This document shows, piece after piece, positions 34,096 through 43,614 of a stretch of 64,000 bases of DNA. Every line of letters begins with the position of its first letter. The first letter of the stretch is position 1. Origin of the DNA: Ruminococcus sp. (GTDB taxonomy: Bacteria; Bacillota; Clostridia; Oscillospirales; Ruminococcaceae); NCBI GenBank assembly GCA_020861185.1, contig JAJBSV010000010.1, forward strand, positions 1 to 64,000. Direction: 5' to 3'. Made by a program: the position numbers and the translations under genes. Under the pieces are notes generated by a model. The model saw nothing but the letters and a program-made list of their open reading frames with translations, searched no databases and was not told where the DNA came from.

Positions 34096-35491
34096 CGCTT
34101 CGTTCCTCCTTTAAAATTTTTGAAAGTTTATGTGAGACCTTATAGATGTCTCCACAGCCCATAGTTATAACGAGGTCGCCCGGTTTAATCTCCGACCTCA
34201 GGAACTCCAAACATTCGTCGAATGTGGGAGTCAGGACGCACCCGTCAATCTTTTCGGCGAGGTCGCTCGCCTTGACGCCGTAGGTGTTCTTCTCGCGGGA
34301 GCCCATTATCTCGGTTAAAACCACCAAATCGGCTATTTTCAGCACCCTTGCGAAGTCGTCCATGAGTGTATATGTCCTCGAATAGGTGAACGGCTGATGC
34401 ACGGCGATGATTCGGTTGAACCCGAGACCCTTCGCCGCCTGTAGCGTTACTTCAATCTCACGGGGATGATGCGCATAGTCGTCCGCAATCGTGATGCCGT
34501 CAACCTCGGCTAACTTCTCAAACCGTCTCTCTGCGCCCTTGAATTCGGCTAAACCCTTGATTATATTTTCATCCGAAATACCTAAGTACCTGCAAGCCGC
34601 AATCGCCGCAGTGGCGTTCAGGACGTTGTGCTTGCCCGGGACGTGGATTTCGGCGTCAAACAGCATAGTTCCCTTATGGAAGACGGAAAACGTCGTCAGA
34701 AGCCCACGGATTTCGTGTATGACGGGGTAATAGTCGTTTTTGTCCGACCAGCCGAAGGTGATCTTGTCCTTGCCCTCGATGCCCGAAACCGCTTCGAGGG
34801 TGTTTGCGTCGTCGCCGTTGTATATCAAGCACTTCGTGGCGTTCCCGGCGAATTTATGAAACGACGCTTTCAGGTTATCCATCGTCTTGAAATAATCGAG
34901 GTGGTCGGCGTCGATATTAAGTATAATCGCGATATCGGGATAGAGCTTCAAAAATGTGTCGACAAACTCGCAGGACTCGCAGACCATCTTGTCGCCGTTG
35001 CCGGTTCTTCCGGAACCGCCGATTGAACGGAGCTTCCCGCCGATTACACAGCCGAAATCCTCGCCGGATTCCCTCATGATTTCCGCAAGCATCGAGGAGG
35101 TCGTGGTCTTGCCGTGAGTTCCCGAGACGCAGACGGCGTTATCATAGCTCTTCGTGACGAGCCCAAGAAGCTCCGAGCGCTCGAGCACCGGCACGCCGCT
35201 TGCTTTTGCGGCGATGAGCTCCGGGTTGTCGCTCATGATGGCGGCGGTGTGGACGATGAGATCTGATCCCTCGATATTCTCGGCGCGCTGACCCATGAAC
35301 ACGGGGATGCCCATCGCCCTGACCTCAGCAAGAGTTTCCGTCTCGTTATTGTCGGAGCCGGTGAGATAAAAGCCCATTCCGTGAAGAATCTGAGCCAACG
35401 GGAACATCCCGCTCCCGCCGATGCCGATGAAATGTATATGTTGCTTCCCCGCCAAAATCGAATCCTTGGCGAGGGAAAAGTGTTCAGACAT
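34076..35491 (-). CDS. murC: UDP-N-acetylmuramate--L-alanine ligase
   Basis: MurC adds L-Ala to UDP-MurNAc in peptidoglycan synthesis. The 471-residue product has the N-terminal nucleotide loop HFIGIGGSGMFPLAQIL, the ATP loop SGTHGKTTTSSMLAE (about 120-134) and DDYAHHPREI. Length is normal. It heads the murC-lexA-NUDIX unit. A possible LexA box lies about 15 bases upstream. Confidence 0.95.
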   Translation of the reverse strand: MSEHFSLAKDSILAGKQHIHFIGIGGSGMFPLAQILHGMGFYLTGSDNNETETLAEVRAMGIPVFMGQRAENIEGSDLIVHTAAIMSDNPELIAAKASGVPVLERSELLGLVTKSYDNAVCVSGTHGKTTTSSMLAEIMRESGEDFGCVIGGKLRSIGGSGRTGNGDKMVCESCEFVDTFLKLYPDIAIILNIDADHLDYFKTMDNLKASFHKFAGNATKCLIYNGDDANTLEAVSGIEGKDKITFGWSDKNDYYPVIHEIRGLLTTFSVFHKGTMLFDAEIHVPGKHNVLNATAAIAACRYLGISDENIIKGLAEFKGAERRFEKLAEVDGITIADDYAHHPREIEVTLQAAKGLGFNRIIAVHQPFTYSRTYTLMDDFARVLKIADLVVLTEIMGSREKNTYGVKASDLAEKIDGCVLTPTFDECLEFLRSEIKPGDLVITMGCGDIYKVSHKLSKILKEERSDGRSQT

Positions 35492-35505
35492 GTATAAACC
35501 CCCAA

Positions 35506-35517
35506 CAACAAAAGTTC
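35506..35517 (-). promoter_or_regulatory. Possible LexA box before murC-lexA
   Basis: Minus-strand GAAC-TTTT-GTTG differs by one base from the Firmicutes consensus GAAC-N4-GTTC. It lies about 6 bases downstream of a TATACT -10-like box (35524-35529), a suitable place for autoregulation. Confidence 0.35.
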
Positions 35518-35677
35518 ACCTTAAGTATATTACATTTCGAAGAAAAAATAAACACCTTTTCGGGAATTTTCTCAAAAAAATTTCGTTTCGGGCTGATTTC
35601 AGGCTCCATGGGTGGTATAAAATCCCGCAAGCAAGGCAAAAATAGGGATAGTCTAAAATTTGAAAGGACAATTTGCC

Positions 35678-35944
35678 ATGACAATTACGGGTATCAAAGT
35701 AAGAAAGCTCATCCCCGAGGGGAAGCTCAAGGGAATCGTGAGCGTCACCTTCGACAACGCCTTCGCCGTCCACGACATCAAGGTCATCGAGGGCGAGGAC
35801 CGCCTCTTCGTCGCCATGCCGTCGAGGCGCGACGACACCGGCGTCTTCCGCGACATAGTCCATCCCATCTCGACGGAAGCAAGACGGGAGATGGAGAGCG
35901 AAATTCTTAACGCATATCACGCTTCAGTGCGTGGACAGCTGTAG
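35678..35944 (+). CDS. spoVG: SpoVG family regulator
   Basis: The 88-residue protein starts MTITGIKVRKL and contains FDNAFAVHDIKVIEG, FVAMPSRRDDTG and FRDIVHPI, the SpoVG signature. SpoVG binds nucleic acid and affects sporulation, division and virulence genes in Firmicutes. The ATG at 35678 follows AAAGGA by 9 bases; the upstream in-frame ATG lies before that site. Confidence 0.93.
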   Translation: MTITGIKVRKLIPEGKLKGIVSVTFDNAFAVHDIKVIEGEDRLFVAMPSRRDDTGVFRDIVHPISTEARREMESEILNAYHASVRGQL

Positions 35945-36010
35945 GGGCGGATATTATCCGCCCGAAAATGTGACCGAGGAAAATACGGGCGGATGATATC
36001 CGCCCCTACA
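35940..36010. repeat. Dispersed inverted repeat with GGGGCGGATAT arms, copy 2
   Basis: TGTAGGGGCGGATAT overlaps the TAG stop of spoVG, and ATATCCGCCCCTACA ends the element. It matches the copy at 24942-25012 in both arms but differs in the loop. Confidence 0.85.
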
Positions 36011-36035
36011 AGAGGATTTTTACAACAAAGCATAA

Positions 36036-36058
36036 AGCCGGCTGAGCCGGCTTTTTTC
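36036..36058 (+). terminator. Terminator of spoVG
   Basis: AAGCCGGC-TGA-GCCGGCTT followed by TTTT. It ends at the stop of the convergent NUDIX gene. Confidence 0.85.
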
Positions 36059-36461
36059 ATGTGATGTGTCCTCGAGCCTTCTGGGCTACACTTTTGTCGT
36101 TATCATAGGACAACACGGCATCCGCCCGGTCGATTTCCACCCACTTGATGTCGGCAATCTCGTCCTCCTGCGGAACAAAATCGGTGTTCTTCGCCTTGGC
36201 AAGGAAATAAACCACCGTTTTGTGAGTCCCCTTTTTCGGGGAGTAGGACACCGTCTCCCGGAAGGTCTGGTCGATGATGACCTCGATTCCCGTCTCCTCG
36301 AAAATCTCCCGAGTGGCGGTCTGAATCTCCGTCTCGCCTTCTTCGACGTGACCCTTTGGGAACGACCAATGCCCGCTGTTTATGTGCTTTACAAGCAGTA
36401 TTTCCGTGTTGCCATGAAACTTGCGCCAGACAATCCCGCCGCACGATTTTTCATGAAGCAT
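36057..36461 (-). CDS. NUDIX hydrolase, Ap4A-hydrolase-like
   Basis: The 134-residue protein has the start KSCGGIVWRK, WSFPKGHVEEGE and the Nudix box ending REIFEETG. This pattern resembles diadenosine-tetraphosphate hydrolases of the MutT group. The start at 36461 follows AAGGGACC; a longer frame to 36617 has no ribosome binding site and unlikely composition. Confidence 0.85.
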   Translation of the reverse strand: MLHEKSCGGIVWRKFHGNTEILLVKHINSGHWSFPKGHVEEGETEIQTATREIFEETGIEVIIDQTFRETVSYSPKKGTHKTVVYFLAKAKNTDFVPQEDEIADIKWVEIDRADAVLSYDNDKSVAQKARGHIT

Positions 36462-36637
36462 ACTGGTCCCTTCTGCACGGCGACAACGCCCCGTGCGAAA
36501 TTTCAATGTTAAGTATATTGTACCACAAATCTGACTGTTTTGCAACGGGGATTTTAAAAAGAGACATAAAAACAAGAGGACAGATTTCTCTGTCCTCGGA
36601 GGGCTTTGCTTTTTCAAAGTTTCCTGTTAAATATCAA

Positions 36638-36712
36638 GTATAGACACAATACTTAAGTATTGCCACAACACTTAAGTATTGACACAACACCTTAGGTGTT
36701 GTCCTCAACGAA
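36638..36712. repeat. Three tandem short palindromes after acpP
   Basis: CAATACTTAAGTATTG, CAACACTTAAGTATTG and ACAACACCTTAGGTGTTGT are spaced about 20 bases apart. The last overlaps the acpP stop codon (36692-36694). No T-run follows, so they are not ordinary terminators. Confidence 0.75.
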
Positions 36713-36916
36713 CTTGACGAGCTTGCCGACGGTCTTCATTCCTTCGATTGCTTCATCGGGAATCTCCATGTCAAACTCATCCTCGAGAGTCATTATAACG
36801 TCGACAACATCGAGAGAATCCGCACCGAGATTTTCGAAAGTGGAATCGGCAGTGATGTCACTGACCTCCATGTCGAGCTGATCGGCGATTATCGCCACGA
36901 TTTTATCAAATACCAT
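36692..36916 (-). CDS. acpP: Acyl carrier protein
   Basis: The 74-residue acidic protein carries fatty-acid intermediates on a phosphopantetheine arm attached to the Ser of GADSLDVVD. The pattern FEKIVAII-like start (MVFDKIVAIIADQLD), LEDEFDMEIPDEA and the C-terminal KLVKFVEDN are standard. It is alone here, without other fatty-acid genes. Confidence 0.95.
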   Translation of the reverse strand: MVFDKIVAIIADQLDMEVSDITADSTFENLGADSLDVVDVIMTLEDEFDMEIPDEAIEGMKTVGKLVKFVEDNT

Positions 36917-36965
36917 AAAAGTACCTCCTCCTACTATAGAGTCTTATATAAATAAGTCTACGATA

Positions 36966-36994
36966 AGTTTAGCATGTATGAGCCTATTTGTCAA
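36966..36994 (-). promoter_or_regulatory. Promoter of acpP
   Basis: Minus-strand TTGACA (36989-36994), 17 bases and TAAACT (36966-36971). Confidence 0.7.
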
Positions 36995-37018
36995 TAGGTT
37001 TTGCAAAGTTTTTTGGGA

Positions 37019-38836
37019 TTATAACTTCGCTCTGTCCTTCGCTCTCTGAATATTCGAAAGTGTCTTCTTTCTGAGTCTTATATTCTTCGGCGTTACTTCG
37101 ACAAGCTCGTCGTCCGCGATGAATTCAAGGCTGTCTTCTAAGCTCAGAACTCTCGGGGGAATGAGACGAAGTGCGTCATCGCTTCCGCTTGCACGGGTAT
37201 TCGTCAGGTGCTTCTTCTTGCATACGTTGACGACGAGGTCGCCCGGCTTCGGGGAGACGCCGACAATCATGCCCTCATAGACGGGAGTGCCCGCACCGAT
37301 GAAGAGAGCTCCCCTCTCCTGCGCGTTGTAAAGACCGTAGGTTACGGCTTCGCCCGTCTCAAAAGCAACGAGAGAGCCGTTTGAGCGCCTCGGGATGTCG
37401 CCCTTATACTGCTCGTAGCCGTAGAAGACGGAGTTCATGATGCCCTCGCCCTTGGTGTCGGTGAGGAATTCGTTTCTGTAGCCAAACAAGCCTCTTGCGG
37501 GGACGTGGAAGACGACCCTCATTCGTGAGCCCATCGGGTTCATCGAGACCATCTCGGCTTTTCTGGTGCCCATCTTCTCCATGACTGCGCCGACAGACGT
37601 CTCGGGGACGTCGACAACGAGCTCCTCAATCGGTTCGCAGAGCTTGCCGTCAATCTCTTTATAGAGGACTCTTGGCGTCGAAACGCCCATCTCGTAGCCC
37701 TCACGGCGCATGTTCTCGATAAGTATCGAAAGGTGCATCTCGCCACGACCCGCGACTTTGAACGAGTCGGTGGAGTCGGTTTCAGAAACTCTCAGCGAAA
37801 CGTCCTTCAGAAGCTCTCTGAAGAGTCTTTCACGGAGGTGGCGTGAAGTGACATACTTGCCCTCTCTGCCCGCAAACGGCGAATCATTGACCGAGAAGGT
37901 CATCTCGACCGTCGGCTCGCTTATCTTGACGAAGGGAAGCGGCTCGAAATTCTGCGTGTCGCAGATGGTGTCGCCGATGGTGATGTTCTCAATGCCGCTG
38001 ATGCAGACGATGTCGCCGACTGTGGCTTTCTCAGCGGGGACTCTTTCCAAGCCCGCAATCTGATAGAGCGTTACAATCTTACCTCTATAAGGCTTCTTCG
38101 TCTCGTGGTAGTCGCCGATGGTGACCTCCTGGTTAACCTTTACGGAGCCACGCTCAATCTTGCCGATGGCGATTCTTCCGACATAGTCGTTATAGTCAAT
38201 CGAGGACACGAGAAGCTGCAAGGGCTCCTCCGGCTCGCCCTCGGGCGCCGGGATATACTCTAAAATCTTGTCGAAGAGCGGCGTCAGATCAGTTCCGGGG
38301 GTGTGCTCGTCCGTGGAGGCTGTGCCGTCTCTTCCCGAGCAGAAGAGAATCGGGGAATCGAGCTGTTCGTCCGAGGCATTGAGGTCCATAAGAAGCTCAT
38401 AGCACTCGTCGATTACCTCGTCGATTCTCGCGTCCGGGCGGTCAATCTTGTTTATAACGATGATGACTCTGTGCCCGAGCTCAAGGGCGTGCTGCAAAAC
38501 GAATCTCGTCTGGGGCATGGGACCCTCTGCAGCGTCAACGAGCAAAATTACGCCGTCAACCATCTTGAGGATTCTCTCGACCTCGCCGCCGAAATCGGCG
38601 TGACCGGGGGTGTCGACGATGTTGATTTTGACGTCCTTATAGACGACCGAGGTGTTCTTGGCGAGGATGGTTATTCCCCTCTCGCGCTCGATGTCGTTCG
38701 AGTCCATAACTCGCTCGTTTACGACCTGATTTTCTCTGAATGTACCGCTCTGCTTGAGCATGCCGTCGACCAAGGTAGTCTTTCCGTGGTCAACGTGAGC
38801 GATTATAGCGATGTTTCTCAAATCATTTCTAATCAA
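37019..38836 (-). CDS. typA: Ribosome-associated GTPase TypA/BipA
   Basis: The 605-residue EF-G-like GTPase begins RNDLRNIAIIAHVDHGKTTL (P-loop), with NERVMDSNDIERERGITI (switch I), DTPGHADFGGEV (G3) and NKIDRP (G4). It assists ribosome assembly, often under stress or cold. TTG at 38836 is chosen because AGAGGAAG stands 5 bases before it and the length then equals normal TypA. The longer frame from 39022 crosses the promoter and terminator. Confidence 0.94.
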   Translation of the reverse strand: MIRNDLRNIAIIAHVDHGKTTLVDGMLKQSGTFRENQVVNERVMDSNDIERERGITILAKNTSVVYKDVKINIVDTPGHADFGGEVERILKMVDGVILLVDAAEGPMPQTRFVLQHALELGHRVIIVINKIDRPDARIDEVIDECYELLMDLNASDEQLDSPILFCSGRDGTASTDEHTPGTDLTPLFDKILEYIPAPEGEPEEPLQLLVSSIDYNDYVGRIAIGKIERGSVKVNQEVTIGDYHETKKPYRGKIVTLYQIAGLERVPAEKATVGDIVCISGIENITIGDTICDTQNFEPLPFVKISEPTVEMTFSVNDSPFAGREGKYVTSRHLRERLFRELLKDVSLRVSETDSTDSFKVAGRGEMHLSILIENMRREGYEMGVSTPRVLYKEIDGKLCEPIEELVVDVPETSVGAVMEKMGTRKAEMVSMNPMGSRMRVVFHVPARGLFGYRNEFLTDTKGEGIMNSVFYGYEQYKGDIPRRSNGSLVAFETGEAVTYGLYNAQERGALFIGAGTPVYEGMIVGVSPKPGDLVVNVCKKKHLTNTRASGSDDALRLIPPRVLSLEDSLEFIADDELVEVTPKNIRLRKKTLSNIQRAKDRAKL

Positions 38837-38878
38837 TTTACTTCCTCTTTCCGATAAAGTGTTTTCTTGACCAATGAT

Positions 38879-38907
38879 ATTATATACTGTTTGTCGGGGA
38901 AAATCAA
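38879..38907 (-). promoter_or_regulatory. Promoter of typA
   Basis: Minus-strand TTGATT (38902-38907), 17 bases and TATAAT (38879-38884). Confidence 0.65.
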
Positions 38908-38924
38908 GAGGAAGATTGAGATAA

Positions 38925-38968
38925 TAAAATCTTCTCGCATCTGCGCTTGATGCGGGAAGACTTTTTGA
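38925..38968 (-). terminator. Terminator of queT
   Basis: TCTTCCCGCATC and GATGCGAGAAGA form a long stem, with TTTTATT following on the minus strand. Confidence 0.75.
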
Positions 38969-39083
38969 AAGTATGATAAGTGCGATTCCATTCGGAAAAA
39001 AGCTCTTATACCTATAATACAAATCGGGGCGCCGAATTATTGCACCCCGTTCGCATTTTTTTGAAAAAATTTTTCCGTGCCCG

Positions 39084-39563
39084 TCAGTCAGTAATGAGCT
39101 TCATGAACTTCTTGTTCTTCTCAAGCAACTTGAAGAGGATGATGCCCAGAACGCAGACGCAGACGAATTCGCCGAAAGCTACCTCCAGAGCGGAAATCCA
39201 GAACGGAAGCCCAACGAACCAGTAGAGCTCGGCTCCGACTATCAGACCGTTGAAAATCACCGGGAAGATGGACGCGACGTAGATATTCGGGCTGTACATC
39301 ATGCAGATTACAGCCAACACCGTCGCCGCCGTTCCGAAGACCATATCGACAAGCCCGACGGTGCTGAAAATGTTTGCAATCAGACAGCCGAGGGTCAGCG
39401 ATATGCCGTAGTCTTTCCGATAGAAGCAGAGAAGCATCAGCGCCTCGGCAACCCGGAATTGGATGTTGCCATAGGATAGCGAGCTCAGTGCCAATGTCAG
39501 TGCGACATAGATTGCCGTCACTACCGCTAATTTCACAAGTCTTGATACGGATAAGTTTTTCAT
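39084..39563 (-). CDS. queT: QueT family queuosine-precursor transporter
   Basis: The 159-residue membrane protein has about five helices and QueT features LSYGNIQFRVAEALMLLCFY and NIFSTVGLVDMVFGT. It is an ECF-type substrate-binding subunit for queuosine precursors such as preQ0/preQ1. The shared ECF energy module is not in the window. The preQ1-like leader supports the substrate call. Confidence 0.88.
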   Translation of the reverse strand: MKNLSVSRLVKLAVVTAIYVALTLALSSLSYGNIQFRVAEALMLLCFYRKDYGISLTLGCLIANIFSTVGLVDMVFGTAATVLAVICMMYSPNIYVASIFPVIFNGLIVGAELYWFVGLPFWISALEVAFGEFVCVCVLGIILFKLLEKNKKFMKLITD

Positions 39564-39572
39564 GTTAAATTA

Positions 39573-39614
39573 CTCCTTGTTTTTTATCCGGGTGGTTTTC
39601 AAGGTGACACCCGT
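39573..39614 (-). promoter_or_regulatory. preQ1-I-like riboswitch before queT
   Basis: Read leftward, a stem with arms CGGGTG (complement of 39608-39613) and CACCCG (complement of 39589-39594) encloses a loop with CCTTG. An A-rich tail GATAAAAAACAAGGAG follows. CCTTG can pair with CAAGG of the ribosome binding site, making an H-type pseudoknot. Stem, loop and A-rich tail match preQ1-I aptamers. Ligand binding would hide the site and stop translation of queT. Confidence 0.78.
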
Positions 39615-39667
39615 TATTTTTTTGCCGGAAGACCCCGCACTTGCAACAGTTTCCCCCGAGCCTGACT

Positions 39668-39696
39668 ATTATAGCCGATTATCCTTCGGTTGTCAA
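39668..39696 (-). promoter_or_regulatory. Promoter of queT leader
   Basis: Minus-strand TTGACA (39691-39696), 17 bases and TATAAT (39668-39673). Confidence 0.8.
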
Positions 39697-39701
39697 GACG
39701 T

Positions 39702-39749
39702 TTATAAAAAGGTTGCCCCCAACCGAGATTTGGGAGGGCGGTTGGGGGC
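39702..39749 (-). terminator. Terminator of rpoBC
   Basis: GCCCCCAACCG and CGGTTGGGGGC form an 11-base-pair stem, followed on the minus strand by AACCTTTTT. Confidence 0.88.
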
Positions 39750-39789
39750 GAATAAAGAGAATGAAAAAGAATGGATGAAACTGTCGTGA

Positions 39790-42700
39790 TTATTCGGCAG
39801 AGGGCTGGTTCAACTGCTCAGCTGCGACGTTTGCCGCGTCGGTCCTTGCCGTGTCGCGGACAACTCCGTAGATGGAATCGTGAATCTCTTCTGCGGTTCT
39901 CGTGTCTACGGGTCTCGTGACAATAGGCTCTACGGCGTCCTCCTCCGGCTCGTCGTCAACGATGGGAGCCAAGGGGGTTACGTTAATCGGCTTCGGAGCG
40001 GGACGGACGGGAGTTGCGGGAGCGTTGTGTTCGGCAAACGTCTCATTCTTGACGACCTCGACGTTGTTATAAACCTGCATGCCCGTGCCTGCCGGCAGAA
40101 GCTTACCGATGATGACGTTCTCCTTGAGTCCGAGGAGATGGTCGGTCTTTCCCTTGATGGCGGCATCCGTGAGGGCTCTTGTTGTCTCCTGGAAGGAAGC
40201 GGCGGAGAGGAAGCTCTCGGAGCTCGAGGAAGCCTTGGTGATACCCTGGATAACGGGAGAGGTCGTGATGAGCTTTGCATCCTCGTTGCCGGCGTCGATT
40301 TCTTCCTGAATCTCGCGGTTCATCTGCTCGACTTCGTTGCGGTCGATGAGTGAGCCGGGGAGCAAGTAGCTGGAGCCCGGGTCTTTGACCTTGACACGTC
40401 TGAGCATCTGTCTTGTGATGACTTCGATGTGCTTGTCGTTTACGTCAACACCCTGTAATCTATAGACCTTCTGAACCTCGGTGATGATATAGTTTCTTAC
40501 AGCCTCGGTTCCCTGAATTGCAAGGATATCGGCAGGATTCTTGGAGCCTGCGGTGAGCAAATCGCCCGCCTTGACCTCCTCGCCTTCCTTGACGACGATT
40601 CTATAGTCCCAAGGAATCGAATACTGCTGAACGTCGCCGGTTTCGGGGTTGGTGACAACTATTACACGGCTCTTCTTGATTTCGTCAAAGCTTACGACGC
40701 CGTCCGTCTTCGAAAGGATTGCGGCGCCCTTCGGTTTTCTTGACTCGAAGAGCTCTTCAACTCTCGGAAGACCCTGAGTGATATCTTCGGCTGATGCAAC
40801 ACCGCCGGTGTGGAAGGTTCTCATTGTGAGCTGAGTACCCGGCTCGCCTATCGACTGTGCGGCGATGATACCGACAGCCTCACCGACTGAAACGACGGTG
40901 GAGTGAGCCAGATCCATACCATAGCACTTGGCGCAGACGCCGCGCTTCGACTTGCATCCCAAGACTGAGCGGATAGCGATTCTGTCCTTGCCGACAGACT
41001 CAAGATACTTGATGACCGTCTTGGCATCGTCGTGGGTCATGAGCTTGTCATTGGACATTACAACTTCGCCGGTTGCTTCGTCGATAAGGTCTTCGACAAG
41101 GAATCTTCCGACAAGTCTCTCGTCGAACGGCTCGATAAGCTCGTTGCCGTTCTTGATTTCGAATACGTCGATGCCCTCGTGAGTTCCGCAGTCGTCCTCG
41201 GTGATGATGACGTCCTGAGAAACGTCGACAAGTCTACGGGTAAGGTATCCCGAGTCGGCGGTACGAAGAGCCGTATCGGTAAGTCCCTTTCTTGCACCTC
41301 TGGAGGAGATGAAGTATTCGAGGACGGTAAGACCTTCACGGTAGTTAGCTCTTATCGGCATTTCGATAGTAGCACCGGAAGTATTTGCGATAAGTCCTCT
41401 CATACCCGCAAGCTGTCTTATCTGGGCAAGAGAGCCTCTCGCTCCCGAGTCGGACATCATGTAGATGGGGTTATACTTATCAAGGTTATCCTGCAAAGCG
41501 ACGGTTACATCGTCGGTCGCCTGAGTCCAGATGTCGATAAATCTCTTCGACTTCTCGGCTCTCGAGATAAGACCTCTCTTATACTGCTTGTCAATCTTGT
41601 CAGCCTTTCTGTCCGCTTCGGCAAGGATATCCTTCTTCTGAGGCGGAATTACGGCATCGCTTACGGCAACGGTGATACCCGACTTGGTCGAGTACTTATA
41701 GCCCATCGCCTTTATGTTGTCGAGCATTTCGCTCGTCTTGGTGGTTCCGTGCTTATTGAGGCAGTGGTCGATGATGTCGCCAAGCTGCTTCTTCTTGACG
41801 AGGAAGTCAACCTCGAGCCCGAACATCTTCTCGGGGTCTTTTCTGTCGACATAGCCGAGGTCCTGAGGAATGCTCTCGTTGAAGATAAGTCTTCCGACGG
41901 TGGTGTCGATAATCTTCGTCTTTTCCTCGCCGTCGACCATGCGGCTTACTCTTACCTTGATCTTAGCCTGCAAGGAGACGATTCCCGACTGATATGCCAT
42001 CATGGCTTCGTTGACATCTCTGAAAATCTTGCCCTCGCCCTTCTCGCCGTCCTTGACGAGAGTGAGGTAGTAGGAGCCCAATACCATGTCCTGAGTAGGA
42101 ACGGTTACAGGCTTGCCGTCTGCAGGCTTAAGAAGGTTATTGGCGGCGAGCATGAGGAACCGAGCCTCTGCCTGAGCCTCAACCGACAAAGGAACGTGAA
42201 CGGACATCTGGTCTCCGTCGAAGTCGGCGTTGTATGCTGTACATGCCAGAGGATGGAGCTTTAAGGCTCTTCCTTCAACGAGTACCGGCTCGAAAGCCTG
42301 AATACCGAGTCTGTGAAGCGTCGGTGCACGGTTAAGAAGGACGGGGTGACCCTGAATAACGTTCTCGAGTGCGTCCCAAACCTCGTCTGTGCCCTTTTCG
42401 ACCATCTTTCTTGCCGACTTTATGTTAATCTGCGGGTTGGTGTCGACGAGTCTCTTCGTTACGAACGGCTTGAAGAGCTCGAGCGCCATCTCCTTCGGGA
42501 GTCCGCACTGATACATCTTGAGCTCAGGTCCGACGACGATAACCGAACGTCCGGAATAGTCGACACGCTTGCCGAGAAGGTTCTGGCGGAAGCGTCCCTG
42601 CTTGCCCTTGAGCATGTCGGAGAGCGACTTGAATGCACGGTTGTTGGGTCCCGTTACGGGTCTTCCGTGACGACCGTTGTCGATGAGTGCGTCGACCGCT

Positions 42701-43569
42701 TCCTGAAGCATTCTCTTTTCGTTTCTGACGATGATGTCGGGAGCGTCGAGCTCGAGCATTCTCTTGAGTCGGTTGTTACGGTTTATAACTCTTCTGTAGA
42801 GGTCGTTGAGGTCGGAAGTCGCATATCTTCCACCGTCGAGGGGAACCATAGGTCTCAGGTCCGGAGGGATGACCGGAATTACATCCATAATCATCCACTC
42901 GGGCTTGTTGCCGGAGGTTCTGAATGCCTCGACGATTTCGAGCCTCTTTAAAATCTTTATTCTCTTCTGACCCTGCGGCAAATCCTTGAGTTCCGCCTTG
43001 AGCTCGGCGGCAAGTGCCTCAACGTCGACTTCGCGCAAGAGCTCCTGAATAGCCTCTGCGCCCATCTTGGCGGTGAACTTGTCCTCATAGCGCTCCTTGG
43101 CGTCCTGATACTCGCGCTCGGTCAGAATCTGCTTCTTGACGAGCCCTGTGTCGCCCGGGTCGGTTACGATATATTTTGTGAAGTAGAGAACTTCCTCGAG
43201 TCTCTTCGAGGAGATTTCGAGCATCTGACCGATTCTCGAAGGTGTTCCCTTGAAGTACCAGATGTGGGAAACGGGAGCCGCAAGCTCGATGTGACCCATG
43301 CGCTCACGTCTTACCTTGGCTCTTGTTACCTCAACGCCGCATCTTTCGCAGACCTTGCCCTTGAAGCGAATCTTCTTATACTTGCCGCAGTGGCACTCCC
43401 AGTCCTTGGTCGGACCGAAGATTCTTTCGCAGAAAAGACCGTCTCTTTCAGGCTTCTGCGTGCGGTAGTTGATGGTTTCGGGCTTTGTTACTTCGCCGTG
43501 TGACCAGCTTCTTATCTGCTCGGGCGAAGCAAGACCGATTTTTATAGAATCAAATACGTTAAATTCCAA
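39790..43569 (-). CDS. rpoC: RNA polymerase subunit beta'
   Basis: The 1259-residue subunit has the N-terminal zinc site ([20 protein letters not shown], about 58-77), the catalytic NADFDGDQM (about 455) and a second zinc site (CGTHEG, then [13 protein letters not shown]). A variable Pro/Glu-rich C-terminal tail (about 1190-1259) follows. It starts 45 bases after the rpoB stop and is co-transcribed. Confidence 0.98.
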   Translation of the reverse strand: MEFNVFDSIKIGLASPEQIRSWSHGEVTKPETINYRTQKPERDGLFCERIFGPTKDWECHCGKYKKIRFKGKVCERCGVEVTRAKVRRERMGHIELAAPVSHIWYFKGTPSRIGQMLEISSKRLEEVLYFTKYIVTDPGDTGLVKKQILTEREYQDAKERYEDKFTAKMGAEAIQELLREVDVEALAAELKAELKDLPQGQKRIKILKRLEIVEAFRTSGNKPEWMIMDVIPVIPPDLRPMVPLDGGRYATSDLNDLYRRVINRNNRLKRMLELDAPDIIVRNEKRMLQEAVDALIDNGRHGRPVTGPNNRAFKSLSDMLKGKQGRFRQNLLGKRVDYSGRSVIVVGPELKMYQCGLPKEMALELFKPFVTKRLVDTNPQINIKSARKMVEKGTDEVWDALENVIQGHPVLLNRAPTLHRLGIQAFEPVLVEGRALKLHPLACTAYNADFDGDQMSVHVPLSVEAQAEARFLMLAANNLLKPADGKPVTVPTQDMVLGSYYLTLVKDGEKGEGKIFRDVNEAMMAYQSGIVSLQAKIKVRVSRMVDGEEKTKIIDTTVGRLIFNESIPQDLGYVDRKDPEKMFGLEVDFLVKKKQLGDIIDHCLNKHGTTKTSEMLDNIKAMGYKYSTKSGITVAVSDAVIPPQKKDILAEADRKADKIDKQYKRGLISRAEKSKRFIDIWTQATDDVTVALQDNLDKYNPIYMMSDSGARGSLAQIRQLAGMRGLIANTSGATIEMPIRANYREGLTVLEYFISSRGARKGLTDTALRTADSGYLTRRLVDVSQDVIITEDDCGTHEGIDVFEIKNGNELIEPFDERLVGRFLVEDLIDEATGEVVMSNDKLMTHDDAKTVIKYLESVGKDRIAIRSVLGCKSKRGVCAKCYGMDLAHSTVVSVGEAVGIIAAQSIGEPGTQLTMRTFHTGGVASAEDITQGLPRVEELFESRKPKGAAILSKTDGVVSFDEIKKSRVIVVTNPETGDVQQYSIPWDYRIVVKEGEEVKAGDLLTAGSKNPADILAIQGTEAVRNYIITEVQKVYRLQGVDVNDKHIEVITRQMLRRVKVKDPGSSYLLPGSLIDRNEVEQMNREIQEEIDAGNEDAKLITTSPVIQGITKASSSSESFLSAASFQETTRALTDAAIKGKTDHLLGLKENVIIGKLLPAGTGMQVYNNVEVVKNETFAEHNAPATPVRPAPKPINVTPLAPIVDDEPEEDAVEPIVTRPVDTRTAEEIHDSIYGVVRDTARTDAANVAAEQLNQPSAE

Positions 43570-43614
43570 AATGCAAACCCTCTTTACACTAATATTCCGT
43601 GGCAGGCAAAAGCC

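Noticed and set aside
36638-36712. CRISPR-like array
   Set aside because: Only three short palindromes with almost no spacers, and no cas genes nearby.
37019-39022. TypA start at 39022 (667 residues)
   Set aside because: The extra 62 residues cross a promoter and terminator, and TTG 38836 has a good ribosome binding site and gives the normal length.
41032-42264. 410-codon open frame on the plus strand opposite rpoC
   Set aside because: It mirrors rpoC codons, has no ribosome binding site, and its product looks like no protein family. Similar long antisense frames opposite rpoB, GH115, thrS and GH94 are rejected for the same reason.
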